A stretch of DNA of 64,000 bases from Micrococcus endophyticus. GTDB taxonomy: Bacteria > Actinomycetota > Actinomycetes > Actinomycetales > Micrococcaceae. The notes under the pieces were generated by a model. That model did not search any database and was not told the DNA's origin. It saw only the letters and a program-made list of their open reading frames with translations. Position numbers and translations under genes: made by a program. This document shows, piece by piece, positions 26,014-34,410 of this stretch (positions are counted from its first letter, which is position 1; every line of letters begins with the position of its first letter). The stretch covers positions 620,001-684,000 of the forward strand of contig NZ_JACHMW010000001.1 of assembly GCF_014205115.1 (NCBI RefSeq), given 5' to 3'.

Positions 26014-27732
26014 TCAGCTGAGCTCGGAGGCGGAGGCCTCGAGGGCCTGCTTCCACTGCAGGCGGGCGTCGAGGGCCTCCTGGGCCTTCTTCACCGCGCG
26101 CTCATCGCCCGAGGCCTGGGCCTTGGCCAGGTCGGCCTCGAGGCCGGCGATGGTCTCCTCGAGCTGGGTCAGGGCCGAGCTGGTGCGGGCCTTGGTCTCG
26201 GGGTCGGTGCGACGCCAGTGCTCGTTCTCCGCCTGCTTGAGGGCGTCCTCGAGCGAGCGGAAGCCCTCCTCCATGCGGCGGACGTCCCCGCGCGGCACAC
26301 GGCCGGCGTCCTCCCAGCGGCCGCGCAGCTCGTTGAGGGCGCGACGGCCGGCCTTGACGTCCTTGAACGGCAGCAGCTTCTTGCCGTCGGCGAGGATCTG
26401 CTCCTTCACCTTGAGGTTGGCGCCGTACTCGCGGTCGATCTCCTGGTTCACGGCCTTGCGGGCGTCGAAGAAGACGTCCTGGGCGGCGCGGAAGCGGGCC
26501 CAGAGGGCGTCGTCCTCCTTGCGGGACGCCCGCGGGGCGCGCTTCCACTCGTCCATGAGGTCGCGGTACTTGCCGGCGGTCACGCCCCAGTCGGTCGAGG
26601 AGGAGAGCTCCTCGGCGCGGGCGATGAGGCGCTCCTTGACCTGCTTGGCCTCGGCCGACTTGGCGTCGAGCTGGGAGAAGTGGGCGCGGCGGGTCTTGTC
26701 GAAGGCGGTGCGGGCGCCGCGGAAGCGCTTCCACAGGCCGTCCTCGACGGACTTGGACAGGCGCGGGCCGGCCTTCTGGGCGGCCTTCCACTCCTCGAAC
26801 AGGGCGGTCATGCGGGTGGAGGCGGTCTTCCACGGCATGCGCTCGGCCGGGGTGGCGGCGAACTCCTCGGCCTCGGCCACGATGGCCTCGCGGGTGGCCA
26901 GCTGCTGCGCCTGGGCGGCCTGTCGGGCCTCCTGCTCGGCGCCGCGGTAGTCGCCCAGGAGGGTCTCGAGGGCGGCCAGGCGGGTGCGCAGGGCGTCCAT
27001 GTCGCCGACCATGTGGCGCTCGTTCACGGCGGAGGTCATCTGGCCGAGGGCCTTGCCGAGCTCGCTCGAGGGCGCGCCGGCGGCGATGCGCTGCTCGAAC
27101 AGGGCCATCTGGGCGCGGACGTCGTCGTACTTGCGCACGAAGTAGGCCAGCGCGTCCTCGGAGCTGGCGTCCGGCACCTGGCCGACGGCGTGCTCCTCGT
27201 CGCCGTCCAGCAGCGTGACGTGGCCGTCCTCGCTCACGCGGGCGAACTTCGAGGCCTCCTCCAGCGGGGTGGGCGGGACCGTGGGCGCGACGACGGCGGC
27301 CGGCTTGGCGGTGCCCGCGGCGGGGCGCACGGTGCCCGGGGAGGCCTTCTTCATGGCCGCCGGGGACGGCGCGGCCGGCTTGGCGGCCTGGGCCTCCGGC
27401 CGAGCCTGGGCGTCCTGCGCCTCGGCGGCCTCGGGGGCCGCCGGCTCGGTCGCGGCCTGCTCCTCCTGCTCGGCCTGCTCCTGCTCGGCCTGCTCGGCGG
27501 CGGGCTGGTCGTCCCGGGCCGCGGCCTCGGGCTGAGCGGACTCGGGCGCCTCGGGGGCGGCGTCGCCCTCGGTCTCGGCCGCGGGGGCGTCCTCGCCGTG
27601 CTCGGAGGCGTCGGGCGCGACCTCGGGGAGGGGCGTCGCCTCGGCGGGCACGGTCTCCGGGGCGGCGTCCTGGGACGTCTCGACCTCGGGGGCGGGGGAC
27701 TGCTGGTCGTCGGGCTGCATGTGGTTGGTCAC
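26014..27732 (-). CDS. DUF349 repeat protein
   Basis: A 572-residue protein. The first 150 residues are a low-complexity Glu/Ala/Pro/Gln-rich tract. From about 160 there is a short beta segment (GHVTLLDGDEEHAVGQV) and then about four helical DUF349 repeats marked by W-K/R-A and LWKRFRGART or LWARFRAAQD patterns, ending in coiled coil. DUF349 proteins are widespread in Actinobacteria without a settled function. GTG 27732 and ATG 27720 are both possible starts; GGGAGAG lies before the former. It is divergent from hisS. Confidence 0.88.
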   Translation of the reverse strand: MTNHMQPDDQQSPAPEVETSQDAAPETVPAEATPLPEVAPDASEHGEDAPAAETEGDAAPEAPESAQPEAAARDDQPAAEQAEQEQAEQEEQAATEPAAPEAAEAQDAQARPEAQAAKPAAPSPAAMKKASPGTVRPAAGTAKPAAVVAPTVPPTPLEEASKFARVSEDGHVTLLDGDEEHAVGQVPDASSEDALAYFVRKYDDVRAQMALFEQRIAAGAPSSELGKALGQMTSAVNERHMVGDMDALRTRLAALETLLGDYRGAEQEARQAAQAQQLATREAIVAEAEEFAATPAERMPWKTASTRMTALFEEWKAAQKAGPRLSKSVEDGLWKRFRGARTAFDKTRRAHFSQLDAKSAEAKQVKERLIARAEELSSSTDWGVTAGKYRDLMDEWKRAPRASRKEDDALWARFRAAQDVFFDARKAVNQEIDREYGANLKVKEQILADGKKLLPFKDVKAGRRALNELRGRWEDAGRVPRGDVRRMEEGFRSLEDALKQAENEHWRRTDPETKARTSSALTQLEETIAGLEADLAKAQASGDERAVKKAQEALDARLQWKQALEASASELS

Positions 27733-27838
27733 CGCTGGAACTCTCCCTGACTGCGCCGGCGCGCGGTCGAGGGTCGATGCGGCCGGTCGGGATGGACACG
27801 AACAGGGCCAGCGTACCGGGCGGCCGCGCGCCCGCGCC

Positions 27839-27844
27839 TAGAAT
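27839..27844 (+). promoter_or_regulatory. -10 box for hisS
   Basis: TAGAAT, followed six bases later by an ATG (27851) that is out of frame with hisS. The hisS start is 67 bases downstream of the box and has its own AAGGA. Confidence 0.55.
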
Positions 27845-27911
27845 GAGCCGATGCGCCGCCGGGGGACCGTGCGGGCGCACCCCGCCGCCGTCGTCGTCTC
27901 GAAGGATCCTC

Positions 27912-29297
27912 ATGTCCCGCAAGGCCTCCCTGTCCGGTTTCCACGAGTGGCTGCCCGCCGAGCGCCTCGTGGAGCAGCACGTGCTCGACACGCTGCGACG
28001 GACGTTCGAGCTGCACGGGTTCGCGGGCATCGAGACGCGCGCCGTCGAGACCCTGGGCCAGCTGCTGCGCAAGGGCGAGGTGGACAAGGAGGTCTACGCG
28101 GTCTCCCGCCTGGCCGAGGACGAGGAGGTGGCCGCCGGCCGCCGTGAGGCCAAGGACCCCGCCGACCCCAAGCGGCTCGCCCTGCACTTCGACCTGACCG
28201 TGCCCTTCGCCCGCTACGTGGTGGAGAACGCCGGCCACCTGGCCTTCCCGTTCCGCCGCTACCAGATGCAGAAGGTCTGGCGCGGCGAGCGCCCGCAGGA
28301 GGGCCGCGCCCGCGAGTTCACGCAGGCGGACATCGACGTGGTCGGCGACGGCGAGCTCTCGCCCCGCCACGACGCCGACGTCGCGCTCGTGATGGCCGAG
28401 GCGCTCGGCGCCCTGCCGATCGGCGACTTCCTCATCCGCGTGAACAACCGCAAGCTCGCCGAGGGCTTCTACCGGGGCATTGGCCTGACCGACGCCGCCG
28501 GCGTCCTGCGCAGCATCGACAAGCTCGAGAAGATCGGCGCCGACGAGGTGGCCCGCCTGCTCCAGGAGGAGGTCGGCGCGAGCCCCGAGCAGGCCCGGCA
28601 GGCCCTGGCGCTCGCCGCGATCCGCACCGAGGACGTCTCCTTCGTCGAGCAGGTGCGCGCCCTCGGCGTCTCGGACCCGCTCCTGGAGGAGGGACTGGCC
28701 GAGCTGGCCGACGTCGTCGAGACCCTGCACCGCCGCGCCCCCGGGCGCGCCGTGGCGGACCTGTCCATCGCCCGCGGCCTCGACTACTACACCGGCACCG
28801 TCTACGAGACCGTGCTGGTGGGCCACGAGCAGCTCGGCTCCATCTGCTCCGGCGGCCGCTACGACGCGCTGGCGTCCAAGGGCAACCGCGTGTTCCCGGG
28901 CGTGGGCCTGTCCATCGGCGTGACCCGCCTCGTGATGCGCATGCTCTCCCAGGAGATGGCGCAGGCGTCCCGGTCCGTGCCGACGGCGGTGTACGTGGCC
29001 CTCACCGCGGACGAGGACTGGTCCGAGGCCCAGGACGTCGCGGCGCTGCTGCGCGAGCGCGGCATCCCCGCCGAGGTGGCGGTGTCCGCGGAGAAGTTCG
29101 GCAAGCAGATCAAGTACGCGGACCGCCGGGGCATCCCGTTCGTTTGGTTCCTGGGCCGTGACGACGCCGGCGCGCGCGTCCACGAGGTCAAGGACATCCG
29201 CTCGGGCGAGCAGCACCCGGCGGACCCCGCCGACTGGACCCCGCCGGCCGAGGACCTGCTGCCGCAGGTGACCCGCACGGAGTCCACTGAGGGTTGA
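27912..29297 (+). CDS. hisS: histidyl-tRNA synthetase
   Basis: A 461-residue class II synthetase that charges tRNA-His. Motif 2 is seen in RRYQMQKVWRGERPQEGR with FTQADIDVVG after it; the histidine-specific motifs are ARGLDYYTGTVYE and CSGGRYD; motif 3 is GVGLSIGVTRL. The C-terminal anticodon-binding domain (AVYVALTADEDW) is complete, with a short acidic end. ATG 27912 is chosen because AAGGA lies seven bases before it and homologues start near SGFHEWLP. Upstream in-frame ATG 27843 falls inside the -10 box and is rejected. Confidence 0.97.
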   Translation: MSRKASLSGFHEWLPAERLVEQHVLDTLRRTFELHGFAGIETRAVETLGQLLRKGEVDKEVYAVSRLAEDEEVAAGRREAKDPADPKRLALHFDLTVPFARYVVENAGHLAFPFRRYQMQKVWRGERPQEGRAREFTQADIDVVGDGELSPRHDADVALVMAEALGALPIGDFLIRVNNRKLAEGFYRGIGLTDAAGVLRSIDKLEKIGADEVARLLQEEVGASPEQARQALALAAIRTEDVSFVEQVRALGVSDPLLEEGLAELADVVETLHRRAPGRAVADLSIARGLDYYTGTVYETVLVGHEQLGSICSGGRYDALASKGNRVFPGVGLSIGVTRLVMRMLSQEMAQASRSVPTAVYVALTADEDWSEAQDVAALLRERGIPAEVAVSAEKFGKQIKYADRRGIPFVWFLGRDDAGARVHEVKDIRSGEQHPADPADWTPPAEDLLPQVTRTESTEG

Positions 29298-29322
29298 GCC
29301 CGGGGACTCCGTGGGGCCGGGC
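29298..29322. terminator. possible hairpin after hisS
   Basis: GCCCGG and CCGGGC around a 13-base loop, between hisS and the convergent decayed gene. The stem is short. Confidence 0.3.
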
Positions 29323-29330
29323 GCCGCGGC

Positions 29331-29500
29331 TCAGGCCGTGAGCAGGAGCGTCGCCAGGGTGGCCACCACCAAGGAGTTGAAGCCGAACGCCACGAGGCGA
29401 TCACGAGGCCCACGCAGACCATGCGCAGCCGGCGCACGAGGCCGCGGTGGTCGTGGCGGGAGTAGGTCCATCACGTCAGCGCGATGTACCCGGCGGACAT
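29331..29500 (-). pseudogene. decayed small membrane protein coupled to the permease gene
   Basis: An ATG at 29500 shares a base with the permease stop (TGATG), a classic coupled start. It reads MSAGYIALT, meets TGA at 29473-29471, then continues in the same frame as WTYSRHDHRGLVRRLRMVC; a one-base shift near 29395 leads into LVAFGFNSLVVATLATLL and a stop at 29331. Joined, these make a membrane protein of about 57 residues with one or two helices. A nonsense codon (plausibly from TGG) plus a one-base deletion suggests a pseudogene or assembly error. The family is not recognised. Confidence 0.5.
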
Positions 29501-30810
29501 CAGGGGGCGACGGCGCCACGCCGGCCGGGCCGTCCGCGTCCGGCGAGCACGAACGCGCGCCCGCCCACGCCCACGAGGAACACGGCCAGCATGGCGACCA
29601 CGGCCATCGGCGGCAGCGTGGCCGCGAGGACGGCGCACAGCACCAGGCCGAGCACGTTGACCGCGCGCGGCACGCGGAGGGGACGGGGGAGCGCCGGATC
29701 CCGGCCGTCCTCGCCGCCGCGCAGGGTGGCCGCGGCCAGGTTCGCCACGGCGTAGTAGACGAGCACGCCGAACGAGCTGAACCCCACCACCGTGAGGATG
29801 TCCGTGGTGAGCAGCAGCAGGATCACCGCCACGGCGATCGTGAGCTGGCCGACCCACGGGGTGCCCGTGCGCGCGTTGACCCGGGCCAGGGGACGCGGCA
29901 GGTCCGACTCGCGGGCCATGGCCAGCGCGGTGCGGGAGATCCCCGTGAGCAGGTTCAGCGCCGCGCCCGCGGCGGCCAGCGCGGCGCCGGCGAGGGCCGC
30001 CCAGCCCCAGGCGGTCCCGAGGGTGGTCTCGAGCAGCTCGCGCACGGGCGCGGGTGACAGGGCCAGGCCGGTGGGGCCGAGCCCGGCGAGCAGCGCCGCC
30101 GTCAGCAGCACGTAGAGGCCGGCGGTGAGGCCGAGGGCGATCAGGATGGCCCGGGGGATGCTGCGGCGGGGGTCGATGACCTCCTCGCCCATCGTGGCCA
30201 CGCGCGCGTAGCCGGCGAACGCGAAGAACAGGATGCCCGCGCCCATCAGCACCCCGGTCACGGGGGAGTCCGCGACGCCGGCGAACGCGTCCGCCTCGGA
30301 CGGCGCGCCCAGCGCCAGCCCGGCGCCGATCGCCAGCGCGAGCACGGCCGCCACCGGCACGAGGATCGCCATCGTGGCCTGCGCCGTGCGGGTCACGCCC
30401 GCCATGGCCACGGCCGTGAGCACCACTACGGCGGCCACACCGGTGAGCCGGGCCGGCGCGGCGTCGTCGGGGAACAGGTACAGGCCGATCGTGGCCGCCA
30501 TGGCGGCCACCGAGGCCGTCTTGCCGGTGACGAAGCCCCAGCCGGCCACGAAGCCGGCGAGCGGGTGCAGCTGCCGCCGCCCGTACACGTAGGCGCCGCC
30601 GGACTCGGGGTGGACCGTGGCCAGCTGCGCCGTGGACAGCGCATTGCACAGGGCGGTGAGCAGGGCCAGGGCGAGGGCGGCGTAGAGCAGGCCGGGGTGC
30701 CCGCCGGTCAGGGCGGCGGCCAGGCCGATCGCGGTGAACACGCCCGCGCCGATCATCGAGCCCAGGCCGATCACGACGGCGTGGGTCAGGGTCAGGCGGC
30801 GCTGCAGCAC
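29500..30810 (-). CDS. APC-superfamily amino acid permease
   Basis: A 436-residue membrane transporter with about twelve hydrophobic segments. It starts with the APC signature GLGSMIGAGVFTAIG in helix 1 (the unwound substrate site) and continues with HPESGGAYVYGRR and FAFAGYARVATMGEEVIDPRRSIPRAI, typical of APC permeases related to YfnA/CAT-type carriers. It should import an amino acid or related amine, but the substrate is unknown. GTG 30810 has AGGAG five bases upstream. Its stop overlaps the start of a decayed coupled gene. Confidence 0.9.
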   Translation of the reverse strand: MLQRRLTLTHAVVIGLGSMIGAGVFTAIGLAAALTGGHPGLLYAALALALLTALCNALSTAQLATVHPESGGAYVYGRRQLHPLAGFVAGWGFVTGKTASVAAMAATIGLYLFPDDAAPARLTGVAAVVVLTAVAMAGVTRTAQATMAILVPVAAVLALAIGAGLALGAPSEADAFAGVADSPVTGVLMGAGILFFAFAGYARVATMGEEVIDPRRSIPRAILIALGLTAGLYVLLTAALLAGLGPTGLALSPAPVRELLETTLGTAWGWAALAGAALAAAGAALNLLTGISRTALAMARESDLPRPLARVNARTGTPWVGQLTIAVAVILLLLTTDILTVVGFSSFGVLVYYAVANLAAATLRGGEDGRDPALPRPLRVPRAVNVLGLVLCAVLAATLPPMAVVAMLAVFLVGVGGRAFVLAGRGRPGRRGAVAP

Positions 30811-30905
30811 GGGGTCTCCTCATCGGGGGCGTGGGGCGGGCCGCCGACGCGTCTCTCGCGCGCGGCCGGAGCCGCCCGGGGCCGGGGCGGGGGCCCGTGA
30901 GTGAG

Positions 30906-30911
30906 TAGACT
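30906..30911 (+). promoter_or_regulatory. -10 box for aspS
   Basis: TAGACT, about 108 bases before the aspS GTG. The leader between holds no obvious T-box or terminator and includes an in-frame ATG at 30969. Confidence 0.5.
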
Positions 30912-31019
30912 CGCCCACGACGGTCCGCGCCCATCCCCGCATGGGTATCACATCGGGCCGAATCCGACATGAACCCCACGATCTCGTCCGGGCGATCCCC
31001 GGACGGAGAGGACGCCTTC

Positions 31020-32855
31020 GTGCTGCGCACACACCAGCTCGGCGAGCTCAACGCCTCGCTCATCGGCCAGACCGTCACCGTCACCGGCTGGGTGGCGCGG
31101 CGTCGCGATCACGGCGGCGTGGCCTTCGTGGACCTGCGGGACGCGACGGGCTTCGCCCAGGTCGTGGTGCGCGACGAGGCCGATTTCGATCCGCTGCGCA
31201 ACGAGTGGGTGCTGCAGGTGAGCGGCGTCGTCGAGCGCCGACCCGAGGGCAACGAGAATCCGAACCTGCCCTCCGGCGAGATCGAGCTGATCGCCGAGAC
31301 CGTCACCGTGCTGAACACCGCGGCCGCCCTGCCGTTCCAGGTGGACGAGCACGTGGAGGTCGGCGAGGAGGCGCGCCTGCGCCACCGCTACCTGGACCTG
31401 CGCCGCCCCGAGCCCTCCCGCATCATGCGCCTGCGCTCTGAGGTCAACCGCACCGCCCGCGAGATGCTGCACGGCGAGGGCTTCACCGAGGTGGAGACCC
31501 CCACGCTCACCCGCTCCACCCCCGAGGGCGCGCGCGACTTCCTCGTGCCGGCCCGCCTGGCCCCCGGCTCCTGGTACGCGCTGCCCCAGTCCCCGCAGCT
31601 GTTCAAGCAGCTCCTGCAGGTCGGCGGGATCGAGAAGTACTACCAGATCGCTCGCTGCTACCGCGACGAGGACTTCCGCGCCGACCGCCAGCCCGAGTTC
31701 ACCCAGCTGGACATCGAGGCCTCCTTCGTGGAGCAGGACGACGTGATCGCCCTCGGCGAGAAGATCGTCAAGGCCGTGTGGGCGCTCGTGGGCGTGGACG
31801 TGCCCACCCCCATCCGCCGCATGACCTACGCCGAGGCCATGGAGAAGTACGGCTCGGACAAGCCGGACCTGCGCTTCGGCCTCGAGCTGACGGACCTCAC
31901 CGAGTACTTCAAGGACACCCCCTTCCGCGTGTTCCAGAACGAGTACGTGGGCGCCGTCGTGATGCCCGGCGGCGCGTCCCAGGCCCGCCGCACCCTGGAC
32001 GCCTGGCAGGAGTGGGCCAAGCAGCGCGGCGCCAAGGGCCTGGCCTACGTGCTCATCCAGGAGGACGGCTCGCTCACCGGCCCCGTGTCCAAGAACATCT
32101 CGGATGAGGAGAAGGCCGGCCTGGCCGCCGCCGTCGGCGCGAACCCGGGCGACTGCGTGTTCTTCGCCGCCGGCAAGCCCAAGGAGTCCCGCGCCCTGCT
32201 GGGCGCCGCCCGCGTGGAGATCGGCCGCCGCTGCGAGCTGTTCACGGACGCCGGGAACGGCGTCGAGGCCAAGGACGCCGACTGGGCGTTCGTGTGGGTC
32301 GTCGACGCCCCCATGTTCGAGCCGGCCGCGGACGCCGTGGCCTCCGGCGACGTGGCCGTGGGCTCCGGCGCCTGGACCGCCGTGCACCACGCCTTCACGT
32401 CCCCCAAGCCGGAGTTCGCGGACACCTTCGACACCGACCCGGGCTCCGCGCTGGCCTACGCCTACGACATCGTGTGCAACGGCAACGAGATCGGCGGCGG
32501 CTCCATCCGCATCCACCGCCAGGACATGCAGGAGCGCGTGTTCTCCGTGATGGGCCTGTCCCAGGAGGACGCCCAGGAGAAGTTCGGCTTCCTGCTCGAG
32601 GGCTTCAAGTACGGCGCCCCGCCGCACGGCGGCATCGCCTTCGGCTGGGACCGCGTGGTGGCGCTGCTCGCCGGCACCGAGTCCATCCGCGAGGTCATCG
32701 CCTTCCCGAAGACCGGCGGCGGCTTCGACCCGCTCACCGCCGCGCCCGCGCCCATCACCGCGCAGCAGCGCAAGGAGGCCGGCGTCGACGCGAAGCCCGA
32801 GCCGAAGAAGGCCGAGGGCGAGAAGGCCGAGGCCGCCGGGCAGCCGCAGGCGTGA
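31020..32855 (+). CDS. aspS: aspartyl-tRNA synthetase (probably non-discriminating)
   Basis: A 611-residue class II synthetase. The N-terminal OB fold reads [18 protein letters not shown] and RRRDHGG; motif 1-2 regions include [26 protein letters not shown] and [19 protein letters not shown]; motif 3 is [12 protein letters not shown]. The His of RRRDHGG and the RPEG preceding NENPNL match those of non-discriminating enzymes that also charge tRNA-Asn, in contrast to Leu at that position in E. coli. GTG 31020 fits homologue N-termini and has GGAGAGGA upstream; ATG 30969 would add 17 residues. A 25-residue Lys/Glu/Ala tail ends it. Confidence 0.96.
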   Translation: MLRTHQLGELNASLIGQTVTVTGWVARRRDHGGVAFVDLRDATGFAQVVVRDEADFDPLRNEWVLQVSGVVERRPEGNENPNLPSGEIELIAETVTVLNTAAALPFQVDEHVEVGEEARLRHRYLDLRRPEPSRIMRLRSEVNRTAREMLHGEGFTEVETPTLTRSTPEGARDFLVPARLAPGSWYALPQSPQLFKQLLQVGGIEKYYQIARCYRDEDFRADRQPEFTQLDIEASFVEQDDVIALGEKIVKAVWALVGVDVPTPIRRMTYAEAMEKYGSDKPDLRFGLELTDLTEYFKDTPFRVFQNEYVGAVVMPGGASQARRTLDAWQEWAKQRGAKGLAYVLIQEDGSLTGPVSKNISDEEKAGLAAAVGANPGDCVFFAAGKPKESRALLGAARVEIGRRCELFTDAGNGVEAKDADWAFVWVVDAPMFEPAADAVASGDVAVGSGAWTAVHHAFTSPKPEFADTFDTDPGSALAYAYDIVCNGNEIGGGSIRIHRQDMQERVFSVMGLSQEDAQEKFGFLLEGFKYGAPPHGGIAFGWDRVVALLAGTESIREVIAFPKTGGGFDPLTAAPAPITAQQRKEAGVDAKPEPKKAEGEKAEAAGQPQA

Positions 32856-33628
32856 TCTCGCCGGGGACCGGCCGCACGGCCGCCGACGCTCGGACTCCCC
32901 GGGCGCGGCGGCGGTGCGGCCGGTCCCCGCAGCCGGGCGGGCGGACCTGGCCGCCCGCCGTCCTTCTCGGCCTGCTCGCCGCGGGGCTGCTCGCCCTGAC
33001 CGGGTGCGCCGACTCCGCCCCCACGGCGCCGTCCCCCGGCGCGGCCGCGTCCGAGGGTCCCGCGCACGAGAGCGAGGCGGCGCCCGGGGTGGACGAGCCG
33101 GACGACCGGCCGGTCGTGCCCTTCGCCGCCCTCGACGACGACGCCCGGCGGGCGCTGCTGCGGCTTCCCGCCTCGGACGCCGGCGGGGAGGGCGCCTGCG
33201 GGCCGGCGGACGTGCGGGCGGCGCTGGTCTTCGAGGACGCGGCCCTGGGGCACCGCTACGGGACCATCACCATCACGAACGCCGGCGCCGAGCCGTGCTC
33301 CCTGCGCGGGTACCCCGGCCTCGGCGCCCGGGGCGCGTACGGCCACCGCTTCACCCCCGAGGTCCAGCAGCTGCCCTTCACCGAGGGGTTCCAGCACGGC
33401 GACGAGGGGGCCGTCGCCACGGACCTGCGGGTCCCGGCGGGCGGCGCGGCGCAGGTGCGGATCGAGTGGTCGGGGGCCCTCGGCGGGGCCGAGAGCGAGC
33501 CCCTGGGCGACCTCGTGCTGCAGCTGCACGCCGACCAGCCGCCCTTGCGCGTCGAGGACGCCGAGCGCGAGGCCGCCGACATCGGGGCGTTCACGAGCCT
33601 GCGGGTGGGGCAGTTCTCGCTCAGGTGA
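32852..33628 (+). CDS. DUF4232 lipoprotein
   Basis: A 258-residue exported protein. Its GTG overlaps the aspS stop by four bases. An unusually long, Arg-rich N-region of about 35 residues precedes a hydrophobic helix and a lipobox (LALTGCADS), so it should be a lipoprotein on the outer membrane face. After a Pro/Glu linker, residues about 110-255 match DUF4232: [29 protein letters not shown] and CSLRGYPGL. The function of the domain is unknown. Coupling to aspS is probably just shared transcription. Confidence 0.85.
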   Translation: MISPGTGRTAADARTPRARRRCGRSPQPGGRTWPPAVLLGLLAAGLLALTGCADSAPTAPSPGAAASEGPAHESEAAPGVDEPDDRPVVPFAALDDDARRALLRLPASDAGGEGACGPADVRAALVFEDAALGHRYGTITITNAGAEPCSLRGYPGLGARGAYGHRFTPEVQQLPFTEGFQHGDEGAVATDLRVPAGGAAQVRIEWSGALGGAESEPLGDLVLQLHADQPPLRVEDAEREAADIGAFTSLRVGQFSLR

Positions 33629-33893
33629 GCCCGGCGGCCTGCAGGTCCGCGGCGATGCGCTCGGCCTGCGCGCGATCCTCGGTCACCACCGTCCACCGCC
33701 GCCCCGGTCGACCTCGACGCGCAGCCGAGCGCGCAGGAAGCCGGCCTGCAGGAGGACGACCAGGACCGCCAGCGCAGCCAGGGAGGCGATCGCGGTGCCC
33801 GGGGTGCGCGGCGGCCTCCGACGCCGGCCGGGCGGCGCCGGCGCGCTGCTCCGTGCGCGCCCGGGCTGCGGAGGGGCGGGGGTCGCCGCTCAT
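33621..33893 (-). pseudogene. frameshifted small membrane protein downstream of dtd
   Basis: ATG 33893 overlaps the dtd stop (ATGA). Read straight, the 90-codon frame gives a poor Arg/Pro-rich middle. Dropping one C from the run at 33878-33882 and adding one G to the run at 33702-33705 yields MSGDPAPPQPGRARSS, then a clean helix (AIASLAALAVLVVLLQAGFL) and RRWTVVTEDRAQAERIAADL. The two indels compensate. The intended product is probably a single-pass membrane protein of about 90 residues with a short alpha/beta tail. Either the gene is decayed or the homopolymers were misread. Its stop overlaps the convergent DUF4232 gene by eight bases. Confidence 0.55.
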
Positions 33894-34342
33894 CCGCGCC
33901 GCGGCCCGGCGAGGTCGGCGGTGTCCACGACGAGTGTGAAGGGGCCGTCGTTGACGAGGGTGACGTCCATCTGCGCCCCGAACACCCCCCGCTCCACGCG
34001 CACGCCCTCCGCCTCGAGCCCCGCGGCGAACCGCTCGTACAGCGGCTCGGCGTGCTCCGGGCGGGCGGCGCCGGTCCAGGAGGGGCGACGGCCCTTGCGG
34101 ACGTCCCCGTAGAGCGTGAACTGGCTGACCACGAGCGCGGGCGCGCCGGCGCTGACGAGCGAGGCCTCGCCGTCGAGCATGCGCAGGGTGGCCACCTTGG
34201 CCGCCAGGGCGTCGGCCTCGGCGCCGGTGTCCTGCGTGCTCACCCCGAGCAGGATCACCAGCCCGGCGCCCTCGAAGGTGCCGACCACCTCCCCGGCGAC
34301 GGTGACGGAGGCGGATCGGGCGCGCTGCAGGACGGCTCTCAT
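33890..34342 (-). CDS. dtd: D-aminoacyl-tRNA deacylase
   Basis: A 150-residue proofreading enzyme that removes D-amino acids (and glycine from tRNA-Ala) from tRNAs. It starts [21 protein letters not shown] and has the active-site segment [17 protein letters not shown] and the C-terminal [11 protein letters not shown], matching the family's NxGP(V/F)T loop. Length is standard. The ATG has a CAGAAT box six bases upstream, suggesting a leaderless message. Confidence 0.96.
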   Translation of the reverse strand: MRAVLQRARSASVTVAGEVVGTFEGAGLVILLGVSTQDTGAEADALAAKVATLRMLDGEASLVSAGAPALVVSQFTLYGDVRKGRRPSWTGAARPEHAEPLYERFAAGLEAEGVRVERGVFGAQMDVTLVNDGPFTLVVDTADLAGPRRG

Positions 34343-34348
34343 GGGGTC

Positions 34349-34354
34349 ATTCTG
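34349..34354 (-). promoter_or_regulatory. -10 box for dtd (leaderless)
   Basis: CAGAAT on the minus strand, six bases before ATG 34342. Confidence 0.45.
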
Positions 34355-34410
34355 CCCCGAGCCGTCCCGCAGCGCGCCTGTGCGATGAGCGCCAGGCCCG
34401 CGTCAGAGGG

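Noticed and set aside
27843-27911. Longer hisS from in-frame ATG 27843
   Set aside because: This codon lies within the -10 box TAGAAT, so it would not be in the transcript; ATG 27912 has a ribosome binding site and matches homologue length.
30912-31019. T-box leader before aspS
   Set aside because: The leader is about 100 bases, lacks the T-box sequence and shows no terminator hairpin.
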